From contig CASHTG010000001.1 of assembly GCA_949357655.1 (NCBI GenBank), positions 4,030,001 through 4,094,000 of the forward strand: a stretch of DNA of 64,000 bases, in the 5' to 3' direction. This stretch comes from Parascedosporium putredinis (taxonomy: Eukaryota; Ascomycota; Sordariomycetes; Microascales; Microascaceae). The number at the start of each line of letters is the position of its first letter. Positions within the stretch are counted from its first letter, which is position 1. The notes under the pieces were generated by a model, which was given only the letters and a program-made list of their open reading frames with translations, was not told the DNA's origin and ran no database searches. A program made the position numbers and the translations under genes. Positions 11,453 through 24,046 of the stretch are shown here, in pieces.

Positions 11453-13815
11453 ATGGAGGCAAGAGGAAAGGGTAGAAAATCCCGAGTTGTTCGCCCCGTC
11501 ACTTAACCATCCCAGGCTGTTCCGCGGCGGTGAACGCCCGGAATCAAGACCTAATTCCGTCATGTCGAGAATGGAGAGGCCTGGAACGGGCATGTCGATG
11601 CGATCAGCAGTCGGCATGGTACGGCCGCCTTTCTATGCCCTGGACGGGACAACGAGTATGCTCGATTTCGGGACCTATAACCACTCGAGATGCTCTTCCC
11701 TGGCGCCTTCCATCTCTGAACTCCGCATGAACGCCTCGTCAACCGATTTACGGCATCGTTTCGGCCCCCAGGGATCCATCAGCAGTATAGAATCTCGCCC
11801 CGGTACCTCGGCTGGGAGAGAGCGACTGGCCGTAGGTGACACGCTAGAATTGCCCTTTAGCAAGGACTCGGCTACATCGAAAGCCCCCTCCGGGGTCACT
11901 CGCCGCTCGGAAGATCAACCACCTTGGAACCGCAGGCCAACTCAGAGACCGTACAGGCCGTGGAAAGGAGCCCACCCAAGTCTAACTCGCCCCTTCACAA
12001 GAAAAAGGCATCCTCCACCTCCTTGGGTGACCCTCGAAGGGGCCTCCCGTCTCCTCCCCATTCTCTCGTTGATGGTGTTAAGCCGAGCCGTGAAGAGGTC
12101 AACCTGTCGAACATGAAGCGCAACACTAGCGCCCTCAGGCAAGTTAGCCACGCTTCCGAGGGTGGCGATGACGCGGATCACCTCGGTCGCTCCGGGGCCT
12201 CATCGCCCATCTTTCCCCAAGGGTCCATGGCGACCGGACAACAACGGCCTGCACCGCTTCCTTCCCCAGCATCCTCGGATGCCACCATGCGTGACAACGA
12301 AGCCGAGGCTCCTCAGTGGGCCATGCCCGTAATCAAGACCGTCCAGTCCCGTCGAGATACGATAAGGGTGGAAACCCCCGGCAGCCCAGCATCACGATGA
12401 ACATTGAAGAGCTTGGCAAATCTCCTTTTGCCGATTTCAAATTTTCCTGGGACGAAGTCGCAAGCGAGGTCAAGGCAGAGGAGAAGACGATGCCGCCGCC
12501 GCCGCCCCTACTATGGCACCCGTAACGAGACTACCCTCCCCCAACCTCGAGGGAGATGTTCCGCGCGAACCGCCCAGCCCCTCTCCAGCTCAATAGGCCA
12601 ATGGGGAAGCCGGAGCTCACGATTGTCCCAGCCTCAGCCGGACTCGGCATCAGCGCACAGGAGCGGCCACTGCTGGTTTCGGAAACCGTCGCACGCACCC
12701 CCACGCAAGCCACGCTCGAGGCCTTTGACATGGACACGCCCCAACCTCTGGAAACGTACCAGGACGCAATCTTAGGCTCGACGCCGCCCCGAAGCCCAGC
12801 CCTTCCCGACTTACGTGGCCGGCAGATGCATCGCGAAGCAGTCCGTTCGAGTCCCCAGGCTGCCAACCGGCCCCCTCATAGTGGGCTAAGGGAGTCGCCG
12901 GCGCAGGACGCGCAACGAGCACCCGCGCCTGGGTTCCGGCCATCCCCTTTAAACGAGAGGGAACCCCGCCGGAACAACGAGCCCCAGCGTCCCGTCCGGT
13001 CGCCCACCGAAGGGCTCGGACTCCGACCTGGGCCAGGCGCCCGAGGTCCCAACATGGGACCACCACCCGCCCCGCGTGGCGCAATGGGGCCCCAGGACCC
13101 ATGCGATCGCCACTGCCGCCCATGTCGCCGCTCCCGCCTAGAACGGACTCTCGGGGACCCCCACTGGGCCGCTTCCTTCCCCCAATCCCAACCAGGTGCG
13201 GCCCACTATCAGGGCGGTATACGACCCCACGGATCGCCCGCAGCCGTCACCGGGCCTCGCCCGGCCACAATACGGCAACGACTTGGACTATGGCTTTACA
13301 TTCCCCAGTCCCAAGCGTCTCGATTTTGATTTTGCCCCCGCGCCAAACTCGGCGCCGAAACGAGGTGCGCCGCAATTGTCGCCGAATGAGGCATCAGGTT
13401 CGACGCCATCCTCTTTTAGTAATACCAATTGGCCTCTTATGGCTCCTATCCCGTCTCCCTCGCTCTCACTCCCCACCTTTTCCGCACCAACGACACCGCG
13501 TATGCCGCCCCATGGCCCGTCGCCGCCGGGTAGATCCCCCACGATGGCAAGGGTTGAGGACGACTCTGCCGTACCCTCTCCCTTGCGGCTACCGCTGTCT
13601 CCGAAGCCTGTAGAGCTGCCCCGCTCGAACCTCCGCCTAGACATCCCTTGCGCCCGGCATCCCCGTCTCCTTCACCGTTGGCAGGAGGCAAGACCCCTTC
13701 GCAGCCGAAAATGGGCAAGGCACCGCCCAAGCAACCCAATGATTTGCTCATCGGATCGCGGATGATGGTGCGGCCAACAGGAATGCCCGACAGGTACGGC
13801 ACGGCGTTTATCTAA
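11453..13815 (+). CDS. Long disordered Ser/Pro-rich protein, unknown function, several indels
   Basis: I do not recognise this gene. A protein-like reading spread over three frames runs to TAA 13813-13815. The start is uncertain: ATG 11453 sits in the context TCACCATGG just after ttcttcag, and needs a short intron or an indel before 11520. Coding quality is clear from about 11520 (RGGERPESRPNSVMSRMERP). Later pieces include YALDGTTSMLDFGTYNHSR, ITMNIEELGKSPFADFKFSW, NDLDYGFTFPSPKRLDFDF and the end LLIGSRMMVRPTGMPDRYGT. Composition is rich in Ser, Pro, Arg and Gly, as in disordered regulatory or scaffold proteins. There are no membrane helices and no catalytic motif. Frame switches are needed near 11925, 12375-12379 (C5), 12500, 12590, 13090, 13190 and 13645. 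The expected length is about 770 residues. Existence as a gene is likely; the exact model is not. Confidence 0.6.
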
Positions 13816-16251
13816 ACAGTCTAGAAGACCTGGAGGGGGACGGAAACGAGCAAACGTAGCTTTGTTTCCGAACCAGGGGGAAGAAAGAGGCCGATACGCT
13901 CTCGGAGAAGAGACAAGAAGACGCCTCTTATCCTCTATAATGAAGAATATAATGGTAATGTTTTGAAGATTGCTGCCAAAGCTGGGCAGCGGGTGGCCCC
14001 GTAAACGGCGTGGGTAAGGAAACAAGGGTTTCCCGATTATTAGTTTTTGCTCTTTTTTGCTTTTGCTCATATCTTGGGATATCCTGTACTGGATGGTGTT
14101 GCATACAAAACGGAGCAGGGAGTGCTGTAACTTCCTCAGGAGGGCATTTTCAGGACACAACGGCTGGCGGTCCCTATTAAGACCGAGATTAGGTGTTTGG
14201 GTCGCGAGATCGCGTGGCGTTTAGTGTCGATACACTTGGGGTTTAAATGTGCCGACGTGGATGTCGGACACACATCATTTGTTTGATATCTAGAAATGGA
14301 TTGTTTTTTCTTCCCTTTATCTTTTTTGGCATGACTACTTGTATGAAGGCGACTGCCAGCAAAGTCATGGTTCCTTTTTCTATCCCCGAGCATCGCTCTC
14401 GGAGAAAATGCATACTGGGTGTACGCATGAAACACGACTCCTTTCTTGTTCCACGTTTCTGCCCACACCCGCGTGGTTCGGTTCGGCTCCGATAGTCACG
14501 GCACGCAGCCCTACGAGAACCGGGTGGTCGGGAAGGGCAGACTTCTTCCTCCGCCTTCCTGTTGGGGGCGGGAAGACAACAGTCGTCGAGTCGTTTCCCA
14601 GCATGACGGAAACAGGTAGTAGTAGTAGCTGCGGAGTCATCACATGAATCGTTCTCAAAGGCTTCAAGTCCTCAAAGCTGACCCCTCGAGCAAGACCCGA
14701 AGCTATTACACCCCACACCCGCATCCGACGCCAGCGCCTGCACCATTCTTGCAGCTTCCGTACTGAATCCGGATTCCTGGCAATCGCCATATGTGTCGAA
14801 GCAGATCAGCCAATCCAAATCGCAAAAGGCAATGTGCGCCCAGAATCTACATGTACAAGTAGTTGATGCAACCCCACGAGAGAAAGAGTGCGGAATTCGT
14901 TCCCCCTTCCCCCTCCGGAAAAGCCACCAGAGTGCCTTGGGTTAGAATTTGCGTAATCAATATTCCCAATATTTCCCTTGACAGGGTGCTGGTGTTTGAA
15001 AAGGGCTGCAGACATCCCGCGCCGGACTCGAAGCTTGGCATGGTTCCCACAAGTGCTACGGATTGGGAAAAAGAGAGAACAAGAGAAAATTAAGTGTCGG
15101 GTTCATGGATCCCACCAGCGGACAATAAACTACCTGGGTTAAGCCTGGGCTAGCGGGACGAGGGGGGTGCCGCGCGTGGTAGTATCGCTCGAGATTAGTA
15201 TGCCGGGATGAAAATGCAACGGGAAAACGTCTTTTTCTTTTATGCGCGTCTTTGCGCAGAGAGGGAAAACACATATGATGAGGCGCCCGGCCAACTTCCA
15301 TCTCGTGGGACATGTGCAAAGTCTGATGGCGGGTTGCGCCGATGCCACGACCCCTCCCCGCGGACTGGGATCGAGTAAGTGGGGGAAAGAGGGAGAGGGA
15401 GAGAGAGGCAAGGCGGAAAGGGACGAAGGATGCGATGGTGCTTGATGCGGCGCGTCGCTGATCCTGCCAGAATGAGCCAGCAAGTGATTGGGAAGCCACA
15501 CCCCGTGGGCTTGATCATGGGGGAGCGAGCGCAGCGCAGGGGTTGGCTCAGAGCAGATTGCCCTTGTTCAAGTGGTGTTGGAAAAGTCAATCCATGACCA
15601 TTGTTCAGATATTCTTACGGAGGAGGCTCCACTCCAGCGTCGTCGGGATCCCTGAAGCTTGGGAAAGAGCAAGCACTTGAGCTTTGGGGGAGGGGGACCG
15701 GACCCATCACGTTCTCTGGTGGCGGATGAGGCCTTGGCGAGAAGTGGGGGCAAACTTTTTGTGTTCTTTTTTTTTTTTTTTTGGGCCCTTGATCTTATCG
15801 CGACGACACTCCAACTTTACGTGGGAGTCAACTTTTTTTTCTTCTCTCTTAGCGTCCCTTGCGATTTCAATATTCTTGCCTCTCCCTCTCTCTCGCGCTC
15901 TATTTGAACCCTCCCCCTTCCTCTCACCCATCTCACCGTCCATTGAACTCTATTGTCAAAGGGATCTCAGTCTCTTTCCACCTCCTCTCTCCCCAACCCT
16001 TTTTTTTACTTTGGCTGATCCTTATTCCCCGTCTATGACGCCCTTCCCCGCACGGCACCCCTCAACAACCTCTACTCCCGGGCACGTCGCTGCATGTGCC
16101 GGATCAAACAATAGAATCAACAGCAGGCGACTTGAAGTCTTTGCGCTTGCTGCAAAAAGGGGACGAAGAAAGACTTATTGAAGCTCTTCCTTTCAAACAG
16201 AAAGAAGAAGTACAATAATATACATACCATAACATACCATACCATATCTAA

Positions 16252-16299
<48 letters not shown>

Positions 16300-16405
16300 C
16301 GCATCCTGTCTCGCTCTCACGCGCGCACGTGCAAGAGAGAGCAAAGGTTTTTCTATCCTTGATATAATTCAGGTGCTTCCTCAGGGAAAAAAACCCCAAA
16401 TCATC
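13816..16405. promoter_or_regulatory. Intergenic region and leader of the SLC35F-type transporter gene
   Basis: No gene is supported between 13816 and about 15700. From 15765 the plus strand is strongly pyrimidine-rich (T14 tract at 15769-15782, CT-rich to 16020), and a (CT)21 microsatellite lies at 16255-16296, about 110 nt before the transporter ATG. This is a plausible promoter and 5' leader; no defined TATA box is evident. Confidence 0.4.
16255..16296. repeat. (CT)21 microsatellite
   Basis: Twenty-one perfect CT units lie in the presumed 5' leader of the transporter gene. Similar CT tracts are common in fungal leaders. Length variation here could affect expression, but that is inference. 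Confidence 0.95.
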
Positions 16406-17663
16406 ATGTCTGACGACAAATCCGCTCCCGTGCCGGCCGCCACCATGATGCCCCCGGCCAGCGAGGACAAGGCCCTCGAAGCCTCGGTCTCGCCCGTGCT
16501 GCGCGAGGCCACCGGCGAGTCCAACGTCTACCGCGTCGACCCCCGACCCGTCCGAGGACGAGCTGGTGCGCAAGGGCCTGGACAAGATCCAGAACAAGCG
16601 GGTGCGCTGGTACTCGTACCTGACCACGTACGACTTTTGGATCGTGCTCGCCATCGGCCAGCTCCTCGCCCTGTGCATCACCGCCACCAACACCTTTAGC
16701 TCCTTCCTCGCCGAGAACGGGACCAACATCCCCGCCTTCCAGGTCATGTTCACCTACGTGCTCATCATCCTCGTCTACACCTCCATCTGCCTCTACCACT
16801 ACGGGCCCCGCAAGTACCTCCGCGTCGCCGGCCGCCACGGCTGGAAGTACCTCATCTTCGCCTTCCTCGACGTCGAGGGCAACTACTTCACCGTCCTCGC
16901 CTACCGCTACACCAACCTGCTGTCCGCCCAGCTGCTCAACTTTTGGTCCATTGTCTGCGTCGTCATCATCTCCTTTCGCCTCCTCGGCGTACGCTACAAG
17001 CTCTTCCAGATCGTCGGCATCCTCGTCTGCTGCGGCGGCATGGGCATCCTGCTCGCCTCCGACCACCTGCAGGGCAACAATGGCGGCAAGGGCGTGAACC
17101 CCCTCAAGGGCGACCTCTTTGGCCTCCTCGGCGCCACCCTCTACGGCATTTCCAACGTCTATGAGGAGTGGCTCGTGAGCAAGCGGCCCATGTACGAGGT
17201 CCTCTCCTTCCTCGGCATCTTTGGCTTCTGCATCCTCGGCGTCCAGGCCGCCATCTTTGACCGTACCTCGGTCCAGGAGGCCGTGTGGACCGGGCCCGTC
17301 ATCGGCTACCTCGTCGGCTTCACTCTCTGCCTCAGCGTCTTTTATACCCTCGTCCCCTTTATCCTCCGCATGGCTTCGGCCGCCTTCTTCGACATCTCCC
17401 TCCTCACCGCCAACTTTTGGGGCGTCATCATCGGCATCCGCGTCTTTGGCTACGTCATCCACTTCCTCTACCCCGTCGCTTTCGTCCTCATCATTGCCGG
17501 TCTCATCACCTACTTCCTCGCCGGAAACGTCCTCGGCGATTCCAAGAAGCCTTGGCTCGGCGAGAACCAGGAAGGTGGTGTGGTCGGTTTCGGCACCGCC
17601 AAGCTCAAGGCCCTCAACGCCGCGAAGAAGGCTCAGGCTGAAGAGGGTGAAAACATAGCGTAA
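16406..17663 (+). CDS. SLC35F1/F2/F6-type (DUF914) solute carrier, one indel
   Basis: This is a single-exon gene for a multi-pass membrane protein of the drug/metabolite transporter superfamily, SLC35F group. ATG 16406 gives MSDDKSAPVPAATMMPPASE, a disordered cytosolic N-terminus of about 45 residues. The frame then shifts at the C5 run 16540-16544, where one C too many is the simplest reading. It continues DPSEDELVRKGLDKIQNKRV and the membrane core to TAA 17661-17663. About ten hydrophobic helices are visible. Family-like stretches are DVEGNYFTVLAYRYTNLLSA, LLNFWSIVCVVIISF and GDLFGLLGATLYGISNVYEE. The repaired length would be about 418 residues, as usual. The substrate is unknown; members of this group are poorly characterised. 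Codons are very rich in third-position C. Confidence 0.88.
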
Positions 17664-20600
17664 TCAACGACGGTATGGGCGGTGGATGACAAGGTGGGAG
17701 AAGAAGAAGAAGAAAAGGAAAAAAAAATTAGGGAGAGAAGAATGAGCGAGAAAGAGAGGCAGAGAGGGGTTCGGTAGGACTGAACAGAAGAGGAGAAGAC
17801 GAGAGAGAGAGAGTGTGTGTGTGTTATGAGGCACGAGAAGGCACGAGAGCCTGAGCGTGCAGAACAAAAATGGAAGAGACGAAAAAAGAGAAAAAGAAAA
17901 TTCTCTCATCACCCATCCCATCCCAGTAAGTTTCATGTTTCCTCGTTGAATCCTTGTTGACTTCTCCCCAGAACCTATCCCCTCCAGGCAAGACTAACTC
18001 TATAATCTCCAGCCGTCAATTCAACAAAACCTTCCTTTCGTGTCATGGATAGTTATTCTCCGTAGCTGTTCCTTTATTTATTACCCCTTATTCCCACTTG
18101 GAAAAATACATTGATCAGATCCACCTTAAACTCGGTTCAAAGAGGGAGTAGGCCTCTCCGGCACCTCGTCGTAGTATATGTGCCATGTAGTTTCCCGCCA
18201 TCTTCGTAGGTTCGACTCCGTTTTCATTGGCGGAACGGGGCGGAACGGAACGACGTGCGCTTCGGAGCTCTCATCTCGGGCTTGGCCCGGAGGAAAAGGG
18301 GTCAGCCTCCGAACGCACGGCGCACTTGGCCAATGACCCCCCTTCGTTATACAAAGATCAACGCGATTCTTTTCATTTTGGTTCAATAAGGATCAAGAAG
18401 AGTTCCAGGGCCAGTATAATGCGTCCAGGAAACCAAACCGCCTTCTCTCGTTGGTGCGTGGTGCATATGCAACCCGGACATGCAAAAGGCATAACGTTCA
18501 GTCACGTACCTGAGACGGAGCGCGGGCCAAGCCGGGTCAATGCAGCGCCCGGACGCAGGGCCGCCGTGCCGCGTCTTAATCCTCCGGCCCTAGCAGAGCC
18601 ACATGCTTTCAGGGATCAACCATCTTTGCTGAGGGCACAACCAGTGGTTTCTTTAATTTATGATTATCATTGTTATTCTGGTTTGTGTCACGGGTGAACC
18701 TGGCACCGGCGTCCAAGAAACCAAGCTTCAGTGCCCCAGGCTCCTCTCCAGTTAACCACTGGCCGGTTGAGTTCCGGTCGTCTTGTTGTTAAACCAAAGT
18801 GGGCGATACGCACACCTTGTGTAGGTCAAGGGGCAAGGGACAAGAGTCGCTACATGTAGTTTGGACAGTCCAATGCGGATGGGTGACGTCGTGCTCGAAG
18901 AGCAGTTAATTCTCGGCGCTTATCTTTGTATATTGCTCGCTGGTTTCATAGCTTCAAATCCATGATACGCTGCATCCGGGACGAGACTGTTAGTTATACT
19001 ATATGATGGACTGTCCTCTTCCCCTTTTCATTCTGTCCCCGTACGGCCTGAGGTTCCATGAGATCCTTTTCGGCGTTCCCAAGAGCCCTAGTATGTGCCG
19101 ACCCTCCCCCTCGGCCAATTCGGGAAACCAAATCTGGATGTGCTTACCCTCCCTAAGTACCGGGGCTAGTGTCAAGAACTCGGAACAAAATATCACGGGC
19201 CAGCGCCGTGGGAGAAGAAAGATCCGTTCTCTCCCAAGGTCGAGGTGCTATGCTTCAGTATCCTCGAAAGGGACACTTTTAGATTCCTCTATCTCGGGGT
19301 AGAGAGCAGTGGTAGCTTCACCAACCTATAGATACAGACGTCTCGGAATATACCCCTACGCTGACAGTTACGGATACCTGAACGTCCCTTCAACCTCAAG
19401 CCACTCGGCCGACCCGGCTTCAATGTCCTTTAGTAGCCCGGGTATGAGCCATAAGTCGTACTAAAGCTACCGAGCCACGGCGCCGAGACCGAAGAGACCG
19501 TTCCGGGAAGACTCAGAACCCTTTAGCCCGCATTTTTTTTCTTTTACTTCCGCTTTCCTCCTCCTTCCGCCCGATCTAGTCCCAAGGTCTGTCGGATCAG
19601 CCAATGTATGGCAAACCGGAACGCGGGGCATAAAACACAAAGTTATTGACGCTTCCTAGCCTCGACACCAGGGACATGGGCCACCGCTACGCGCCCCTCA
19701 TAGAGCCTTTCCAAGAAAAGGAATCTTTTTCGTCACGCTGGAAAGCCTAGCAATCCAGCCATCATCCTCGAAGCTAGCTCCTCGACGGATCAAGTGGTGG
19801 ATTCTCTCGCCGCCTTGCCTTTATACCACGTCCTCTTTTCGTCATCGGAGAGTAGATAGAAATGGCCAAGCGACATCTCAGCGAAGGAAGGGGAGAACTT
19901 GTACGATACAAAATAGGCGTCGTTACCGATAATGGGAGGACATATGCTCTTTTCCTTTCGCAAGGATACAGCGACGAAAGTGAACAACGTACGAGGGAAA
20001 ACACCAGAAGAAGCTCTTGGCATTATAGAGGGATGATGAGAGATCCTTCGGATCAAGCACTACGCCCTGCTATTCCCGGGCTCGCTAACATCAAGCAGGG
20101 AAAGCGCCGGGTTCCATATCTGCAGCACCTCCCCACACCCCATCCCATCATCAGATATCAAGTTTCCGATCGTCCGAATAGGTTCAAGGCCGGCGGGTCC
20201 TTTGGCTTTCAAGCTGTTTCCCAGCTGTGTAGATCAAAAAGTTTTCAGTACTCCAGAAAACCTCGATTAGCAGTGTGCCAAGGAAGGGTTTCTCTCGGCG
20301 AGTGTGCACCCAGGTCTAGAATTATGGTGTGAAGCGGCTCGCTCCTATTCCATCAGTTCATGGACGCACGCGGCCTTGCTCTTGGACAATTTCGTCATCC
20401 TAAATAAATGAGCCGGGCCTAGGGCGGCAAATGACGGCCAAACAACCAACCTCGGTCGTTTATACATACATTTGTATGCCTTGCTCGGGGAAGAGTGATT
20501 GGGAGGCTTGTGGCCACCGTTATTTCATTACTCACCTTGCTTCCTCGGTGCGTGGGCGCTCGCGTCAAAGACTGTGGGCGGTGCTTCCTCAGCTCCCACG

Positions 20601-22832
20601 CCTGTTGGGTGATGGTGGCTAATCACCACGACCGAGCAGGGCCGGTCTTGTTGCCTCACTGTGCACCGAGATCGATCAGCACGAATGGGTGACCGGTGGA
20701 CACCCATCGGTTAGGAATGAGTGCCGGTGACGTCGAGTATAGCTTCATCCTCAATGTGGCCCCTTTTCCTGCTCCCGACTACTTCGTACCTACTATGAGC
20801 ACCCTTACGGGACTATCTGCCAGGACCAGAGGTTACTAATGTACTTGTCTTCCTCGAATGCCCTCCGAGCTGTGCACCCAAAAGCATCTCGAAGAAAGCA
20901 GTGGTTTGCATTAGGGGCTCCCGGGAGCAGCCACCAAGATCAATTGATGATGGTCGCATCCATAACGGGAGACTAGTAGTCCCCAAGACTGTTTTCTCGG
21001 CGGAGCAAGGGAACGACGGACAAATGCCCAACACTCAATATACGAGAACTGAGGGGCTAGGGTTTTCTTTCTTCTTTTCTTTTCTTTTTTATAAAGAAAA
21101 AGAAACCGGGACAGACAATCTGGTCATCACCCTCCTCCCACCTCCCACCTCCCACCTCCACCGTGATCGCGCACTTCAGGCGGGGACTTTCCGCATAGGG
21201 ATGTGGGGAGTGGGGCAAGGAATTCTTGATCAAGAAGGGCAACGCAAACTCGTCATCGATGCAAGGCCTGCAGATATCGCACATCCCCACGACTCCTTGT
21301 GCTTTCTGTGGTCCACGGCTAATACTGGGCGGGAAAATTTTGCTCGGTGGGACGTTACCATCCTGCTGCTTCCTCTCGCTCCCTCTTGGTCACGATGCCG
21401 ACGCGGGGTACCCGGCTTCAAGCCAATAGCTTCTCGTTGGCGTGTTCAGCATCGAACATTGAACTGACAGGAAGGACCGGGTCGAGATAGTCCACCCACC
21501 CTCCGCCCTCCCATCCATCCGTTGATCCACCCATTGATCCATTGACCCATCCATCCATCCACGAGTCGACCGAGTGTCGCCGTAGTAAGCATAATGTCGA
21601 GCGACCAGCTTACCGAGGTCCTCTAGGCACCAAAAGTTCGGTGGGTATTCGGGCAAAGGACGCCAAGCCAAGCAGACAGCCCTCTATCGTCCCGAGAATT
21701 GCTGGGGCTTGTTGTGCTGCAGTTTGGCTGTGCCACACAGCACACCACACACACCCGGACGAACGCGGTAGGTAGGTGGCGTGTTCTTCGTTGGCGACTG
21801 GGATGGATCGGTTCTGGCCTCATAGCGGGTGCCAGAGTTCTGCTGCCTACTGCTGTCCTTGATTCGGTTTCCGAGAAAAGTGATGGGAGCTGTGGGTGCA
21901 GCTATTCGTGTTCTTCTTCATCTTAATCTTCCTCTTTTCTTCTTCTTCTTTCTCCCAACATCATACCGATGTCCTCGTGGCTCATTGTTGCGACCATCCT
22001 TCATCCATTCTCTGCTGCAAAGCGCGAGTTTTGGGGGCGGGGTTTGCCCTTTGAGGCGTAAGAAAAAAACGATTGGACCTATTATCGAATTTTGCCCGAA
22101 GGAACTCTCGCCCATCTAGATGAGAAGGCGCAAGGCGCCTGTCCTGCCTGCATGTACATCAACATGATTTGATGTTGACTTCACTCTCCCTCGCTCTGCA
22201 AAAAGAGCCTCGACACGCGAAAAGTGGAAAGCGGCACTGCGTGGGACTATTCCCGTTCAGGGCACGTCAACAACCCTCGACCGCCAAGTCCCCACCATGT
22301 GTTAGGGAGTCGAGTGTCTGAGTTGGCTGGATCAAGTGTGTACATGGAGGTAGGAGATGGCGTTGACAAGAGACCGTTTCTCCTCCAGGGCTCTCTTGTT
22401 TTATTCCAGCTTGTTGCAACTGATTCATTGTTATTTCATTATCATCCTAATTATGATTTTCTGAGCCGGAACCCGTCCTCTAGCTTGCTATTTTTATCAG
22501 ACCCCATCTCTCCTTTGCACCTCTGCCGTGGACTTGTCCAATTTGTGAATTTCCTTTTTCATGGCTATGCCTTGCTTCCGTGCTTGCGTTCCAGTACGAC
22601 CACCGAAACATGAGGTTGAGCTAGCATTATCAAGGAACGAAGATAAAACGCGTGGAGGATTCTGAAAACAAAGTGGAGTTCTCGAGGATGATGTTGAAAC
22701 CTCCGCAAGCGATGCGACCTCGAGTGTTCTGGGTGTTTATGGCAGTGGATGGTTCAGCCTGGAGGGTTAGAGAACGACTTGGCGACGTTGAAACATTCAT
22801 GTAATACATATACACTATTGTTTACCTTGGTG

Positions 22833-22869
<37 letters not shown>

Positions 22870-22876
22870 TGTGTGT
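22833..22876. repeat. Compound (CT)n(GT)n microsatellite
   Basis: About nine CT units run directly into about twelve GT units. Confidence 0.95.
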
Positions 22877-23322
22877 TCCTTGTCCTTTACGCTCCAAGAA
22901 CCACGAAAGCATCCATGCTTTTGAGCGTTGTAATGATTGGTGATCCCTATCTTGAGTGAGCATCGCCAAAATGCCCGCCTGATCGCACCAAGGTCTTCTT
23001 GTGGGGGTCTGGACTGGGGGAAACATGACTCGTGTTCAAGTATTGTTGGATAGAGTGGATGGTGGTGGATGGATTCAATCAACGGGGCCAGTCGTTTTCC
23101 GTCGAAGCAAATTACCTGCCTGTCCTATCACGCCTTCTTGGGTTGGGTAATATTAATCCTGCGGAGGCACACGAGAAACATCCATTCAATGATCCCTGGT
23201 GTAGAGCTGAACTGCCGGGCTATAACGCCCTGCCCAGGCCAGCCTTTGCTTGGGGGGGAAGGGAGATCGAACCATTCCACTGGAGAAAGGACCTCGCGCT
23301 TCAAACCGAGTTGATCCCTGTC

Positions 23323-23353
23323 AGAGAGAGAGAGAGTGTGTGTGTGGGTGTGT
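23323..23353. repeat. Compound (GA)n(GT)n microsatellite
   Basis: About seven GA units are followed by GT units with one interruption. Confidence 0.9.
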
Positions 23354-23593
23354 CAAACGATTCTCCGAGTACGAAGAATGAGCTTTTAAACCCATTGTCA
23401 CGGCGCCAACTGAGTTTGCCGAAGCCGGTGTGCCAGTGAAGACGTAATTTTAAAACAATAAACCGTGTCCATGGTCCCTTGAAAGGTTGTGCGTTTGACT
23501 TGACCAAACTCCGGGCCTACCGCCGATACTATCGTTATGTGCACTCTCTCTCTCCTCTCTGTCTCTCCCTTGTTGGCTCTCTCCCTACTTCTG

Positions 23594-23632
23594 GTGAGGG
23601 AGAGGGAGAGGGAGAGGGAGAGGGAGAGGGAG
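23594..23632. repeat. (GAGGGA)n hexamer repeat
   Basis: About six tandem purine-only GAGGGA units. This is a G-rich purine tract that could form unusual structure; that is inference. Confidence 0.95.
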
Positions 23633-23959
23633 TAGTAATAATACATCGGTGGATATTGACATACTTCGTACATGGGATGCTAGCCTGCAAGTTTAAAAGT
23701 ACATACACATAATACTACACATACACATGCAAGACGCGCTGACACCATGTTGGGAACTTCCGTCCCTTGAACCTGGTCAACCGCTCTCCAACATCTGCGT
23801 GCGCAAAGATGCTCGTCCAAGAAACTTCTGCATCCACTTTCTCTGCTGCAGCCCTGAATCTCGTCGCCATGCGCTGTTCTCATGTACACTACACTACACT
23901 ACGTACGTCATATGCTGCACTCATATGCTGCACGCAGACAAGAGCCTGAGTTGGAAAGA

Positions 23960-24013
23960 CTACACACGCACACACAAACACACACAAACACACACGAACA
24001 CACACAGACACAG

Positions 24014-24045
<32 letters not shown>

Positions 24046-24046
24046 G
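23960..24046. repeat. Imperfect (CA)n / (ACACAT)n repeat
   Basis: An alternating purine-pyrimidine tract of about 87 nt, with CACACA blocks spaced by AA, GA and TA steps. It is the longest simple repeat in the window. Confidence 0.95.

Noticed and set aside
16404..17462. Minus-strand open frame of 352 codons opposite the transporter
   Set aside because: It mirrors the very C-rich third positions of the SLC35F gene and gives an Asp/Glu/Ala/Gly-rich chain with no domain. It is a codon-bias shadow.
18205..18225. GGTTCGACTCC, matching the tRNA B box
   Set aside because: The flanking bases do not pair as a T arm, and no A box or acceptor stem could be folded around it.
19862..20332. Plus-strand open frame of 156 codons starting MAKRHLSEGRGELVRY
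   Set aside because: The first residues look plausible, but there is no recognisable domain, splice structure or codon bias. Kept as chance.
23594..24046. Repeat cluster considered as a CRISPR or telomere-like array
   Set aside because: There are no unique spacers, the units are 2-6 nt, and the telomere motif TTAGGG is absent.
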